Shown here in pieces: positions 1 to 8,257 of a DNA stretch of 57,736 nucleotides. Both the position numbers and the translations under genes were made by a program. A model generated the notes under the pieces. The model saw only the letters and a program-made list of their open reading frames with translations, was not told where the DNA came from and ran no database searches. Within the stretch, counting starts at the first letter, position 1; each line of letters starts with the position of its first letter. Origin of the DNA: CAZABG01 sp964483465 (lineage in GTDB: Bacteria > Chlamydiota > Chlamydiia > Chlamydiales > Parachlamydiaceae); the NCBI GenBank assembly GCA_964483465.1, contig CAZABG010000006.1:1-57736 (forward strand). The letters run 5' to 3'.

Positions 1-1
1 C

Positions 2-460
2 AACCATCTTCTTTTATTCACAGAAAATCTTCCCTATAATAGAGAGGCTTTTAAAGACGGTTTTAATGCGATTTATAATGCCGTCTTAAATGGCCAAATT
101 TCCTTGGATCTTTTAGACGAACGGGTAAAAGCAGTTTTAGCTTTTAAAGAGGGACTTTTGAGGCACTCTAGCATGGATCCATGGATTACAGAGAATGCTT
201 TAACCTTAAAGGACCGGCTCTATAGAGAAGCCATCACTAAGATAAATGATTACCCGATTTTAGATCCTATCCAAATAATGACAAATCCCCTCGATCCCAT
301 TTTTGGAAAAACACTCATTTATGCGGGATCGCCCTATCATCTCCCCTTGCTTCCGCAAGATAGAGCGATCATTTTAGCCTATGAACCGGGTGGAATTGAG
401 CAAGCCCTTATCGCGATAAAAGAAAACGACTTCCGCGGCCGCCTCCCCATTAAACAATAA
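2..460 (+). CDS. Glycoside hydrolase family 3 protein (NagZ-like), C-terminal part
   Basis: This is the last 152 residues of a gene cut by the left window edge; the frame is open from base 2. The visible part has the helical end of a beta-N-acetylhexosaminidase-type barrel, with a NAVLNGQISLDLLDERVKAVLAFK stretch at window residues 26-49 that resembles the region after the catalytic domain in family 3 enzymes, followed by a short accessory segment. Members of this family remove N-acetylglucosamine from peptidoglycan fragments or glycans. The catalytic residues lie outside the window, so the activity is inferred from the tail only. The hairpin array starts nine bases after the stop codon. Confidence 0.6.
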   Translation, partial: NHLLLFTENLPYNREAFKDGFNAIYNAVLNGQISLDLLDERVKAVLAFKEGLLRHSSMDPWITENALTLKDRLYREAITKINDYPILDPIQIMTNPLDPIFGKTLIYAGSPYHLPLLPQDRAIILAYEPGGIEQALIAIKENDFRGRLPIKQ

Positions 461-468
461 TACAAATA

Positions 469-723
469 CAGGATCGCTTCTTTGCAGTAATACTGCAAAA
501 GAAGCGGCAGGATCCCGCTCGTCGAGCGGGGCAGGATCGGCGCTAAGGCGCCGGCAGGATAAAATAACATCTCTTATTTTTAGACTGTGCATGAAATGAA
601 TTAGCACGAATAGAAATCTAAAGAATTTTATGAATATATCCTGCCGGCGCTTTATGCGCCGATCCTGCCGCCCGAAGGGCGATCCTGCCACTAATAAAGC
701 AGAAAGCTGCATTAGTGATCCTG
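469..723. repeat. Array of six hairpins separated by the word GGCAGGATC
   Basis: This stretch holds no credible gene. It is built from six perfect or near-perfect hairpins joined by the word GGCAGGATC (left half, 469-560) or its reverse complement GATCCTGCC (right half, 638-723). The left hairpins lie at about 476-505, 513-527 and 537-550; the right ones at about 646-660, 670-680 and 690-716. The two halves face each other around an AT-rich centre (561-637), so the whole is an imperfect giant palindrome opening with CAGGATC and closing with GATCCTG. The stems differ in sequence, length and loop; only the word is kept. Confidence 0.85.
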
Positions 724-749
724 TTACATTTTTGATTATTATAATTAAT

Positions 750-1202
750 TTAGCGTGGGGCTCGGTTTTGGGTTTGCTGCTGGGGTTTTTTCTTTGGGAA
801 ACAATAGTTAAGACGAGCGTCTTGTGAAATCGCGTAATTGAACATGGTGCGAATCCCTACCGTATCGGTAAACCCGTTAAAGTAAACCACCCGATTAAAG
901 ATTTCGAATGCGCTTGATATAAGAAGATCTTTTGCCACATCGGGGTTAAAAACGGGATCGAATGGATTTTGAGGAAGGCGTCTTGCTCTATCTGCAACCA
1001 TAGATTCAAGCGATCGCTGAGCTTCCGTTAAGCTTCGCACAATAGGATCCCATTGACCTTGCGGCACCATCTGCATGCTCATAGCCTGGATGACAGCGCC
1101 CATATTGAAAAAATTCCTTTCTAAATCCAAGTAACAGGGAGGCCTTTTATCATAGGCATGAGCTGCTACGATAAAAATTAAAAGGAAAAAAATCTTTCTC
1201 AT
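750..1202 (-). CDS. Small exported protein of unknown function
   Basis: I do not recognise this 150-residue protein. It begins with a clear signal peptide (MRKIFFLLIFIVAAHA), so the ATG at 1202 is preferred to one 36 bases upstream that would put charged residues before it. The mature part is helix-prone, rich in Arg and Asp, and ends in a Lys/Gln/Arg-rich tail (about residues 137-150). It is probably periplasmic. It is divergent from folD with only 17 bases between the start codons. A TTGCCT and TAAAGA pair about 17 bases apart lies just upstream of the start and could be its promoter. Expression is supported only by the signal peptide and tidy spacing. Confidence 0.65.
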   Translation of the reverse strand: MRKIFFLLIFIVAAHAYDKRPPCYLDLERNFFNMGAVIQAMSMQMVPQGQWDPIVRSLTEAQRSLESMVADRARRLPQNPFDPVFNPDVAKDLLISSAFEIFNRVVYFNGFTDTVGIRTMFNYAISQDARLNYCFPKKKPQQQTQNRAPR

Positions 1203-1219
1203 ACAGTAATCTTTAAAGG

Positions 1220-2077
1220 ATGGGCGAAAAAGAGGCAATCTTATTAAACGGCAAACGTTTATCTGAAGAGATAGAAAAACGGATTGCTTTTGAAATCAAA
1301 GAATTAGGCGGCCGCCCTCCAACCCTTGCCGTAATCATTGTAGGTAATAATCCAGCTTCTCAAATCTATGTTAAAAGAAAAGCAGAAGCTTGCGCACGGG
1401 CATCTATAAACTCTATCGTGCTTGGATTCTCAGACGATATTACTCAAGCCGAGCTACTCTCGGAAATTGGAGAACTTAATCGTTCAAATGAAGTGGACGG
1501 CATTCTCATACAGCTGCCCCTCCCCTTTAACATCAATACGGAAGCTGTAATTCTTGCGATCGACCCAAATAAAGACGTGGATGGATTTCATCCGGCAAAC
1601 ATAGGATCTCTTCTTCTTGGCCAGAATAAAGGCTTTATTTCTTGCACGCCGCTTGGGATAAAAATGTTATTGCAGCATTACGAAATCGATTTGACAGGCA
1701 AATCCGTTGTTATCTTGGGACGCAGCAATATTGTTGGAAAACCACTTGCTGCTCTGCTTATGCAGAATGAAAAAGGGATGAACGCGACCGTTACCGTTGC
1801 AAATAGCTACACTTTGAATCTTCCTCGCATTGTATCTGATGCGGATGTGGTTGTTGCCGCGATGGGATCTCCCCACTTTGTAAAAGCGGAATGGATTAAG
1901 CCAAAAGCGATCGTGATCGATGTAGGCATCAGCCGAATAGATGGAAAACTTGCTGGAGACGTTGAACCAAAAGCGATTGAACGAGCTAGCTACATGACGC
2001 CTGTTCCCGGCGGAGTGGGTCCGATGACAATTGCTGCGCTTATAAGTAACACATTAAAAAGTCGAAAATCAAGATGA
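1220..2077 (+). CDS. folD: Bifunctional methylenetetrahydrofolate dehydrogenase/cyclohydrolase FolD
   Basis: FolD interconverts 5,10-methylene-, methenyl- and 10-formyl-tetrahydrofolate with NADP in the cytoplasm, supplying one-carbon units for purines and formyl-methionine. The 285 residues match the usual length. The catalytic lysine motif YVKRKAEAC is at about residues 50-58, the nucleotide-binding stretch VVILGRSNIVGKPLAALL at about 163-180, and the C-terminal PGGVGPMT signature near 262-269. Its stop overlaps the apbE start in an ATGA, so the two are translationally coupled. The purine-rich AAAGG before the ATG is too close to be an ideal ribosome-binding site, but no better in-frame start follows. 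folD next to apbE, recF, dnaN and smpB is also the order in Chlamydia as I remember it. Confidence 0.95.
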   Translation: MGEKEAILLNGKRLSEEIEKRIAFEIKELGGRPPTLAVIIVGNNPASQIYVKRKAEACARASINSIVLGFSDDITQAELLSEIGELNRSNEVDGILIQLPLPFNINTEAVILAIDPNKDVDGFHPANIGSLLLGQNKGFISCTPLGIKMLLQHYEIDLTGKSVVILGRSNIVGKPLAALLMQNEKGMNATVTVANSYTLNLPRIVSDADVVVAAMGSPHFVKAEWIKPKAIVIDVGISRIDGKLAGDVEPKAIERASYMTPVPGGVGPMTIAALISNTLKSRKSR

Positions 2078-3102
2078 TACGCCTCCTTTTAGTCCTCCTT
2101 CTCTTTGCTTCATGCAAAGAACAATCTAAAAACAAGCTGACCGTTATTGAAGGGACAGCGATGACGATCGATTATAAAGTAACTGTCGGGCACGCCCTTG
2201 AAACAAATGAAATCGATATCATCAAAAATATCATCGTAAACTCATTTGAGGAGGTGGATGAGATTTATAACAGGTGGAATCCAAAATCGGAATTATCTCG
2301 ATTAAATAAATCTCATAGCGTCGAACCTACTGAAATCTCTGAAAAGCTTTACGCGCTTTTAAGCTATGCCGCAAACTTTGTTAAAATATCAGAAGGACGT
2401 TTTGACCCAACCGTTGAACCTCTTGTTGTTCTTTGGAAGAATAAACTCGAGCATAACGAAATACCCTCTGAAGAAGAACTTGCTAAAGTAAGAGCATATG
2501 TTGGCTGGAATCACATTCATTTAGATGACCATCTATTCCGCAAAGACAATCCCTTAACCGAAATTGATTTGGGCGGCATCGCAAAAGGATACGCAGTAGA
2601 TCTCGTCATAGAAAACTTGCTCAAAGCAGGTTATAAGAACTTACTCGTAGACTGGGGCGGAGAAATACGCGCAGCAGGAACGCATCCTGAAAATAGGCCG
2701 TGGAAAGTTTTTATCTCTCGCTTGAACGACATCAATCCTGAACATTCTCTTGCTGAAATCGTTCTTGAAGATGAAGCGATTGCTACGAGCGGAGACTATA
2801 ATCAATATTGGGTGCATCATGACGGCAACGCAATTACAACCTACACCCATATAATCAATCCCTTGACCGGCTATCCCATTGCGCTAAAAAAACACAGCAT
2901 TGCATCCGTAAGCGTTTTAGCCCCCACCTGCGCCGAAGCGGACGCTTTAGCAACAGCCGCTATGGTCTATAACGATATCGATGATGCAAGAGCCTGGATT
3001 GCACGCATAGATAACGAGGTTCCTCAAACTGAGTTTTGGTTTGTAACAAGGGACAATGATAGAAGAACAACCGAGTTAAATCCGCCTATCCATAATCCTT
3101 AG
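2074..3102 (+). CDS. apbE: FAD:protein FMN transferase ApbE, lipoprotein
   Basis: ApbE attaches FMN to threonines of target proteins such as the NqrB and NqrC subunits of the sodium-pumping NADH dehydrogenase that chlamydiae carry. The N-terminus is a lipoprotein signal ending in the lipobox LLFASC, so Cys14 is lipidated and the enzyme sits on the outer face of the inner membrane. The diagnostic EIDLGGIAKGYAVD motif is at about residues 163-176 and a GGEIRAAG flavin-site loop follows at about 205-212. At 342 residues the length is typical. It starts inside the folD stop, and its 3' end overlaps the convergent chaperone gene by 27 bases. Confidence 0.93.
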   Translation: MIRLLLVLLLFASCKEQSKNKLTVIEGTAMTIDYKVTVGHALETNEIDIIKNIIVNSFEEVDEIYNRWNPKSELSRLNKSHSVEPTEISEKLYALLSYAANFVKISEGRFDPTVEPLVVLWKNKLEHNEIPSEEELAKVRAYVGWNHIHLDDHLFRKDNPLTEIDLGGIAKGYAVDLVIENLLKAGYKNLLVDWGGEIRAAGTHPENRPWKVFISRLNDINPEHSLAEIVLEDEAIATSGDYNQYWVHHDGNAITTYTHIINPLTGYPIALKKHSIASVSVLAPTCAEADALATAAMVYNDIDDARAWIARIDNEVPQTEFWFVTRDNDRRTTELNPPIHNP

Positions 3103-3681
3103 CAGGTCATTGCAACGATTTTTCAAAGCAGGATTATTTTCAGAAAAATTGAGTGCAAGTTTAAGCGAATGACTTGCATTCTCTTTATCTTCAATTTCTA
3201 GATAACATTTTGCAGCCTGATAGTATGAGAGAGGATTCTCAACATCATAGATTGAGGCCATGCCATAGGCCATTAAAGCCGCATGATACTCGCCGCACTT
3301 CTGTTCAGACAAGCCAAGGCCTAACCAATAATGGGGGTGAGTGGGATGTAGGGATGAAAGAAAATAAAAGGCATCGGAAGATTTTTCATATTCTTCTTTA
3401 TAAAATAGATCGCTCGCTTTCTTATAATATTCGTTCAATTTGTCTTGGGTTAAACCCAAAATCGAAAAAAAAGGCTTTCCTTCTTCGATTCCTTTTTTAA
3501 GCGTTTCAGGATCTGGGATTATGGGAGAAAAATCTTCGAACACCATTCTTGCCCTCTCTATTCTTTCTTTGAATCGACTCAAATTTTGCACTAGGCCAGC
3601 CTTTAGCGAGGCTCTCATTAAATCATTTGATTTAACAGAAAGAGAAGAAATCCAAATATCAATGACCTTTTCAAAACTCAC
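3076..3681 (-). CDS. TPR type III secretion chaperone, SycD/LcrH-like
   Basis: Class II chaperones of this family hold translocator proteins before export through the type III secretion system. After about 75 variable residues, the 201-residue protein has the family's three tetratricopeptide repeats: a YYKKASDLFYKEEYEKSSDA stretch near 85-104, HYWLGLGLSEQKCGEYHAAL near 117-136, and NPLSYYQAAKCYLEIEDKEN near 149-168. The start is a GTG; the ATG two bases upstream runs straight into TGA. The gene stands alone, convergent to apbE. The family assignment is firm by pattern; the client is unknown, and the N-terminal extension is longer than in Yersinia SycD. Confidence 0.8.
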   Translation of the reverse strand: MSFEKVIDIWISSLSVKSNDLMRASLKAGLVQNLSRFKERIERARMVFEDFSPIIPDPETLKKGIEEGKPFFSILGLTQDKLNEYYKKASDLFYKEEYEKSSDAFYFLSSLHPTHPHYWLGLGLSEQKCGEYHAALMAYGMASIYDVENPLSYYQAAKCYLEIEDKENASHSLKLALNFSENNPALKNRCNDLLRIMDRRI

Positions 3682-3803
3682 ATAGAAATAATATCATATT
3701 CTTTAATTAATAGTATTTTGATTTGACTAAGTAAAATTATCAAATAATTTCTAACATGATTAGTTTAAGAAAAGCTAGCGGCGGCCTTATGCGGGGTAAA
3801 TAG

Positions 3804-4829
3804 TCACATGGAGATGACGTCATGCTCTTTAATTAATTGATCGACCGAAGTGATTATGACTTGGCTCATATTTGAAATTAATTTTATTAATCGAGCCTTT
3901 CGATTGCGATCCATCCCAAGGCCAAAATCATCAATCATAAAGATAGGGGTTTCTTCTGTCGCTTGTCGAATCCATTCCCATTCAGCCAGCTTTAAAGCGA
4001 CAAGAAGGGTCTGTTTTTGTCCTTCTGATGCAAAATGCTTAGCTTCCTCATCGTTCAGAGTAAGAATCAAATCATCCTTATGAGGGCCGATTAGCGTATG
4101 GCCATACATCGCCTCTTTAGAACGCAGACGGCTCCACTCTTTCTTGTAGAATTCCGGATCGGAGGCCTCTTTCGGCACATTAAATTTCAGAGATATTTGT
4201 TCCGACCCTTCTCCTACTTCTTGATACTTTTCAATCAAAAGAGGCTTCAAAGACTCGATCAACTTCAATCTCGATTGGGAAATGTAGGCGGCTGATTTTG
4301 CCATCTCATATTCCCATCCTTCGATGGTTCTTAGTTCTTTAATTTTTAAAAGAGCATTTCTTTGCTTCAAAGCTCTTTCATAACGACTCAAATTCCAGCC
4401 ATAAAGCGGATCGGTTTCACATAAGGTTAAATCAATGAAATCTCGCCTTGAATGAGGCGAGCCTTTAATAAGATGCTGATCATCAGGCGTAAGCAATACA
4501 CCCAAAACCAGCCCCATAAGAGAAGGGGTAGGATTGCCGTTAAAACGGACCGTTTTTTCCCCTTTATAATACGTGTAATCTAGCGTGTGGCTGACACCAT
4601 GCTTTTCAAATTCAGCGGTTATTTTAAAACCCTCTTCACCCTTCTGGACAATGTCTGAAAGAGAGCGAGAACGAAAGGATTTACCGCTAATCAATAAAAA
4701 AATAGACTCGAGCACAGTCGTTTTACCGACCGCGTTCATCCCTACAATCGCGTTTAGCCCCTCTTTAAATTGGAGTTGCTTATCGCCAATTTTTCGGAGA
4801 TGGATAAGCTCGAGATTCTTTAAAATCAG
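3804..4829 (-). CDS. recF: DNA replication and repair protein RecF, non-AUG start
   Basis: RecF is an SMC-like ATPase that helps load RecA at gapped DNA. The frame gives 341 residues if it starts at a CTG at 4829 (or the next codon, ATT). That start restores the normal N-terminus ILKNLELIHLRKIGDKQLQF and the complete Walker A motif GMNAVGKTT. The first in-frame ATG (4739) falls inside Walker A and would destroy the ATPase. A strong GAGGAG site overlaps the end of dnaN eight bases before the CTG, supporting the upstream start. The signature region near SEGQKQT and the Walker B-like FMIDDFGLGMD motif are present. recF follows dnaN with a five-base gap. Confidence 0.93.
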   Translation of the reverse strand: MILKNLELIHLRKIGDKQLQFKEGLNAIVGMNAVGKTTVLESIFLLISGKSFRSRSLSDIVQKGEEGFKITAEFEKHGVSHTLDYTYYKGEKTVRFNGNPTPSLMGLVLGVLLTPDDQHLIKGSPHSRRDFIDLTLCETDPLYGWNLSRYERALKQRNALLKIKELRTIEGWEYEMAKSAAYISQSRLKLIESLKPLLIEKYQEVGEGSEQISLKFNVPKEASDPEFYKKEWSRLRSKEAMYGHTLIGPHKDDLILTLNDEEAKHFASEGQKQTLLVALKLAEWEWIRQATEETPIFMIDDFGLGMDRNRKARLIKLISNMSQVIITSVDQLIKEHDVISM

Positions 4830-4834
4830 GCTGT

Positions 4835-5950
4835 CTACTCCTCATTCAATCGCATAGGCATAATGACGAATAACGGCCCTGTAGCTTTCTCAGCTGGCTT
4901 ATCAATAATGACACCCGGGTTGTAGGGATCGGTAAGACCCATCGTTACGGTTTCTTCTTTACTGTGGCGCAAGATATCGAGAAAGAAGCCTGGGTTAAAC
5001 GCGATATCGAGCGGATCGCCGTGAAAATTGACCGGCATGCTTACTTTACCCTCGCCGATATCCGAGGTATTGGCGGTCAGTTTTAATTCACCGTTAACGA
5101 AGGTAAAACGAACCGAATGAGAAGTATCCGCGGTAAAGAGCGACACCTGTCTTAAAAGATGAATAAGTTCTTCTCGGTGTAGTGAAACAATTGTTTCTGA
5201 TTTTTCCGGAATAACGCGGCTCACATCAGGATATTCACCCTGAAGCAGCTTTGTGATCAATATCGTGTTGTTGGCTTCAATCGCGATCTTATCGGAAGTC
5301 AGATAAACAAGCGCATCGCCTGCGTCTTGCAAATTACGTTGGAATTCTTCTACCGCTTTTAAAGGTATAATATAGCTCGCGTTAAATTCTGGATTTACCT
5401 CGACAGAAGTTTGGGCGCGGGCAAGGCGCTTGCCGTCTGTACCGGTAAAAAGGGCGTTTCCACCCTGGATCCGAACGCCGACGCCTGTCAACACATAGCG
5501 GGAATCTTCTTTTGAAACCGCAAAAGAGGTTCTAAAAAACATTTCTTTAATTTCTTTCTGGCCGATAGTGAATCGTTCAGCCCCGGCAAGATCCGGAATA
5601 GTAGGAAATTCTTTCTTGCTAAGACCATGCAGCGTAAACCGGGAAGAACCTGCGACAAGCTCCGTTACATCGCGGTCATTCGTACTCACTTCGATATTTA
5701 CCGCTGTAAGTTCCCTTAAAAGCTGAGAAAGTCGCTTCGCAGGAAGGGTGGTGGCCCCTTCTTCGATAACTTTCGCTTCGGTATAACAGTGAATCACAAC
5801 CATTAAATCGGTCGCCGTTATGTGGATCATCCCCCCCTTGGCCTCAATCAGCACGTTCCCAAGAATGGGAATGGTGGCTTTGGCTGGAACGACGCTCTGG
5901 ACTTTTCCAATTAAATAGTTGAGTTCTTGGGTCGAAATGATGAATTTCAT
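4835..5950 (-). CDS. dnaN: DNA polymerase III sliding clamp, beta subunit
   Basis: The ring-shaped clamp tethers the replicative polymerase to DNA. The 371-residue product has the three-domain clamp architecture, with the typical opening MKFIISTQELNYLIGKVQSV and PILGNVLIEA, and a C-terminus ending in a PMRL-type peptide (FVIMPMRLNEE) that forms part of the partner-binding pocket. A GAGGT ribosome-binding site lies eight bases before the ATG. A TTGACT hexamer about 16 bases from a CTATTT hexamer upstream is a weak promoter candidate. dnaN and recF form an operon that is divergent from smpB. Confidence 0.96.
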   Translation of the reverse strand: MKFIISTQELNYLIGKVQSVVPAKATIPILGNVLIEAKGGMIHITATDLMVVIHCYTEAKVIEEGATTLPAKRLSQLLRELTAVNIEVSTNDRDVTELVAGSSRFTLHGLSKKEFPTIPDLAGAERFTIGQKEIKEMFFRTSFAVSKEDSRYVLTGVGVRIQGGNALFTGTDGKRLARAQTSVEVNPEFNASYIIPLKAVEEFQRNLQDAGDALVYLTSDKIAIEANNTILITKLLQGEYPDVSRVIPEKSETIVSLHREELIHLLRQVSLFTADTSHSVRFTFVNGELKLTANTSDIGEGKVSMPVNFHGDPLDIAFNPGFFLDILRHSKEETVTMGLTDPYNPGVIIDKPAEKATGPLFVIMPMRLNEE

Positions 5951-5989
5951 ACAGGTTTACCTCTAGCGGAAAAAAATAGACTAGCTTTC

Positions 5990-6018
5990 TTGCGAAGTCA
6001 AGTTAAAACGAGTAGAAT
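5990..6018 (+). promoter_or_regulatory. Promoter of smpB
   Basis: TTGCGA (5990-5995), a 17-base spacer and TAGAAT (6013-6018) make a good sigma70-type promoter. The -10 hexamer ends nine bases before the smpB ATG and there is no ribosome-binding site between, so the message would be nearly leaderless. Confidence 0.6.
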
Positions 6019-6027
6019 ATTTATATC

Positions 6028-6468
6028 ATGGACAACGAATTAGTCAGCAACCGAAAAGCGGGTTATAATTACGAGATACTCGAAACCTACGAAGCCGGAC
6101 TCATTTTGCAAGGGACCGAGATTAAATCCCTAAGAGACCACGGCGGCAACCTTCTTGAAGCTTTTATAAAAGTGGAAGGAAGCGAATTATTTTTATACGG
6201 ATTCTCAATTGCTCCGTATAAATTCGGCAATATTTATAACCATGAAGAAAAAAGGGTTAAAAAACTTTTAATGCATAAAAGGGAAATTGCTGAATTAAAA
6301 AAAGCTTCCCAAGAGAAAGGTTTTACCTTAATCCCTTTATCCGTTTATCTAGTAAAAGGCAGAGCGAAAATTAAAATCGCCATCGCCAAAGGGAAAAAAT
6401 CTCACGATAAACGCGATGCCATAAAAGAAAGAGACGAAAAACGTAACATTCAAAGACTTTACAAATAA
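6028..6468 (+). CDS. smpB: SsrA-binding protein SmpB
   Basis: SmpB binds tmRNA and brings it to stalled ribosomes for trans-translation. The 146 residues match the usual length. The conserved start (SNRKAGYNYEILETYEAGL), the GTEIKSLRDHGGNL motif at about residues 31-44 and the basic C-terminal tail (KGKKSHDKRDAIKERD, about 121-136) are all present. It is divergent from dnaN and is followed nine bases later by the first kinase gene, so the kinases probably share its transcript. Confidence 0.96.
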   Translation: MDNELVSNRKAGYNYEILETYEAGLILQGTEIKSLRDHGGNLLEAFIKVEGSELFLYGFSIAPYKFGNIYNHEEKRVKKLLMHKREIAELKKASQEKGFTLIPLSVYLVKGRAKIKIAIAKGKKSHDKRDAIKERDEKRNIQRLYK

Positions 6469-6477
6469 CAAAAAACT

Positions 6478-7359
6478 ATGAACCCAATCTCACCATTACC
6501 CCATTACAAGGACCGATCCATTTCAAATGGAAAACATCGTCAATACGATGCATTTTCCTATACCAAGATACAATTTATAGGCGAAGGAGCTAAAAAGCGT
6601 TGTTGGAAAGCTCGATTTAATGACGGCGTAAAAGCAGTTCTAAAAGAGAAATTCGCGGAAAAAGATTTTAAAGAATTGGCTCATTATCTCAAGGTAATAG
6701 ACACCCTCAAAGGCCACCCTGCCATAGCTGTAACCGAACAAACCTTTTGGACGAAAGGAAAAAACGGAGGCTATAAATTTTTCCAAATTCAAACCTTCTA
6801 CGCCTTTGACTTATTAACCGCGGTTAATAATGACTTATTCTTAAACAACTCGGTTCTCGTTCAAGTTGCTTTTAGGCAGCTTGCTGATGGCCTTAGCTAT
6901 ATTCATGAAAAGGGTGCGACTGTTAAAGACATTAAACTCGATAACATTTATGTAAATTTCTCAGTAGAAAAATTTCAGTTAGTTTTTGGAGATTTTGGCG
7001 GAACCGATTTATTAAACGAACCCTCCGCACATAAAACCGCTTCAGTTCTATATGCTTCTCCTCAAAGATTAATGAATAATTTGAGTGTAATGAAGGACGA
7101 CATTTACAGTCTTGGACTATGTTTTGCCGCTATTCAAAAAATTGTGTACGGCTTTAAATTTCCTGTAGAAATTTCGCGAAGTAAAAGAATTTCCTTAAAT
7201 CTTGCGATTGAGAAATTCACTAAGGATTATATTACTCCTACATTCAAACCCCTCATTTCGGAAATGATTGCTTTTGAAAGAGATAAAAGGCCTTCTGCTG
7301 AAGCACTAAAAAATAAAGTACGAAAAATTAAAACGCATAAAAGAGTGAACTCGATTTGA
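6478..7359 (+). CDS. Eukaryote-like Ser/Thr protein kinase, copy 1
   Basis: A compact kinase domain fills this 293-residue protein; no membrane segment or extra domain is visible. The glycine loop is IGEGAKKRCWKA (about 34-45) and the ATP-anchoring lysine is probably Lys56 in VLKEKF. The catalytic loop reads VKDIKLDN, with Asp151, Lys153 and Asn156 kept although the usual His-Arg of HRD is replaced. The metal-binding DFG is intact at 172-174, followed by YASP in place of APE and DDIYSLG (subdomain IX). All core catalytic residues are therefore present and it may be active. It differs from the long PknD/Pkn1-type kinases of Chlamydia. Host or bacterial targets are unknown. Confidence 0.82.
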   Translation: MNPISPLPHYKDRSISNGKHRQYDAFSYTKIQFIGEGAKKRCWKARFNDGVKAVLKEKFAEKDFKELAHYLKVIDTLKGHPAIAVTEQTFWTKGKNGGYKFFQIQTFYAFDLLTAVNNDLFLNNSVLVQVAFRQLADGLSYIHEKGATVKDIKLDNIYVNFSVEKFQLVFGDFGGTDLLNEPSAHKTASVLYASPQRLMNNLSVMKDDIYSLGLCFAAIQKIVYGFKFPVEISRSKRISLNLAIEKFTKDYITPTFKPLISEMIAFERDKRPSAEALKNKVRKIKTHKRVNSI

Positions 7360-7390
7360 AATCTTAAAACTTAACTTATATACACAAATC

Positions 7391-8257
7391 ATGGATCCGG
7401 CCGTTAGTTTACCCAATTACGATACTCAACCTTATGTTGAGGGGAAATTCCGGTCCTGGGGTTACTTCGCCTACACCAAACTTAATGTATTAGGCGAGGG
7501 AGAACGAAGAATTTGCTGGAGAGCAAGTTTAAAAAACGGAAAAAGTGTAGCGATAGTAAAAGAAGAGTTTAAGAGTCACGAAGTATTGGGCATCCTTCAT
7601 TACACTCAGGTAATAGAAATATTGAAAGACCATCCTAATGTCGTTAATGTTGATAAATGGTTTTGGACAAAGCAAAGAAAGGGAAAAAACTATAAATTTT
7701 TTCAAATTCAAACTTGCTATATAAATAATTTACTCGAAGGCATCAATATCGGCATTTTTGATACGCATCCAAAATGGATTGAAATCGCCCTTATGCAATT
7801 GTCGGAAGGCCTTGCCTTCATTCATAGCAAAGGAATTATTGTTAACGATCTAAAACTTGACAACATATTTTATCGCATATTCAATGGAATCCAATTTAGT
7901 TATGGCGATTTTGGAGGAGCTGATTTGCCGAATAAACCCGCACCCCAATATACATTCACTGACAATTACTGCTCCCCAAGCCGTCTTGATGACAACCTAA
8001 ATACACAAGCAGACGACGTGTTTAGTTTTGGCATTTGCTGCGGCTCAATTCAACAGCCAAAATCAAGACGACGTCATTTCCCCTACGCCGCGTGGGCAAA
8101 AACACCTTGTAAAGATTATGCGGAATATGTTGAAGACTATGCAAGTTCATTAGATGATACCTTTTGGAAGCCTATGATCGGGCAAATGCTCGCCTATGAA
8201 CGAATTGAAAGACCTAGCGCTCAAGAAATTAAAAAAGCGTTTGTTATTCTCGTATGA
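7391..8257 (+). CDS. Eukaryote-like Ser/Thr protein kinase, copy 2
   Basis: This is a clear paralogue of the preceding gene: it shares the opening S-L-P-x-Y pattern and aligns throughout its 288 residues. The glycine loop is LGEGERRICWRA, the ATP lysine is near 57 (AIVKEEF), the catalytic loop is VNDLKLDN (Asp153, Lys155, Asn158) and the DFG is at 173-175 (GDFGGAD). The substrate-binding region has CSPSRL and DDVFSFG. Core residues are kept, so activity is plausible, though the HRD arginine is lost. It begins 31 bases after copy 1 and its stop overlaps the start of copy 3 (ATGA). Confidence 0.82.
   Translation: MDPAVSLPNYDTQPYVEGKFRSWGYFAYTKLNVLGEGERRICWRASLKNGKSVAIVKEEFKSHEVLGILHYTQVIEILKDHPNVVNVDKWFWTKQRKGKNYKFFQIQTCYINNLLEGINIGIFDTHPKWIEIALMQLSEGLAFIHSKGIIVNDLKLDNIFYRIFNGIQFSYGDFGGADLPNKPAPQYTFTDNYCSPSRLDDNLNTQADDVFSFGICCGSIQQPKSRRRHFPYAAWAKTPCKDYAEYVEDYASSLDDTFWKPMIGQMLAYERIERPSAQEIKKAFVILV

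Noticed and set aside
469..723. CRISPR array
   Set aside because: The repeated word is only nine bases, its orientation flips in the middle, and the segments between words are palindromes, unlike unique CRISPR spacers. No cas genes are near.
374..827. Short open frames across the hairpin array on both strands
   Set aside because: They have no start signal or composition of a protein and simply read through palindromes.
4739..4857. recF starting at the first ATG (4739)
   Set aside because: It would remove half of Walker A, while the upstream bases encode a normal RecF N-terminus.
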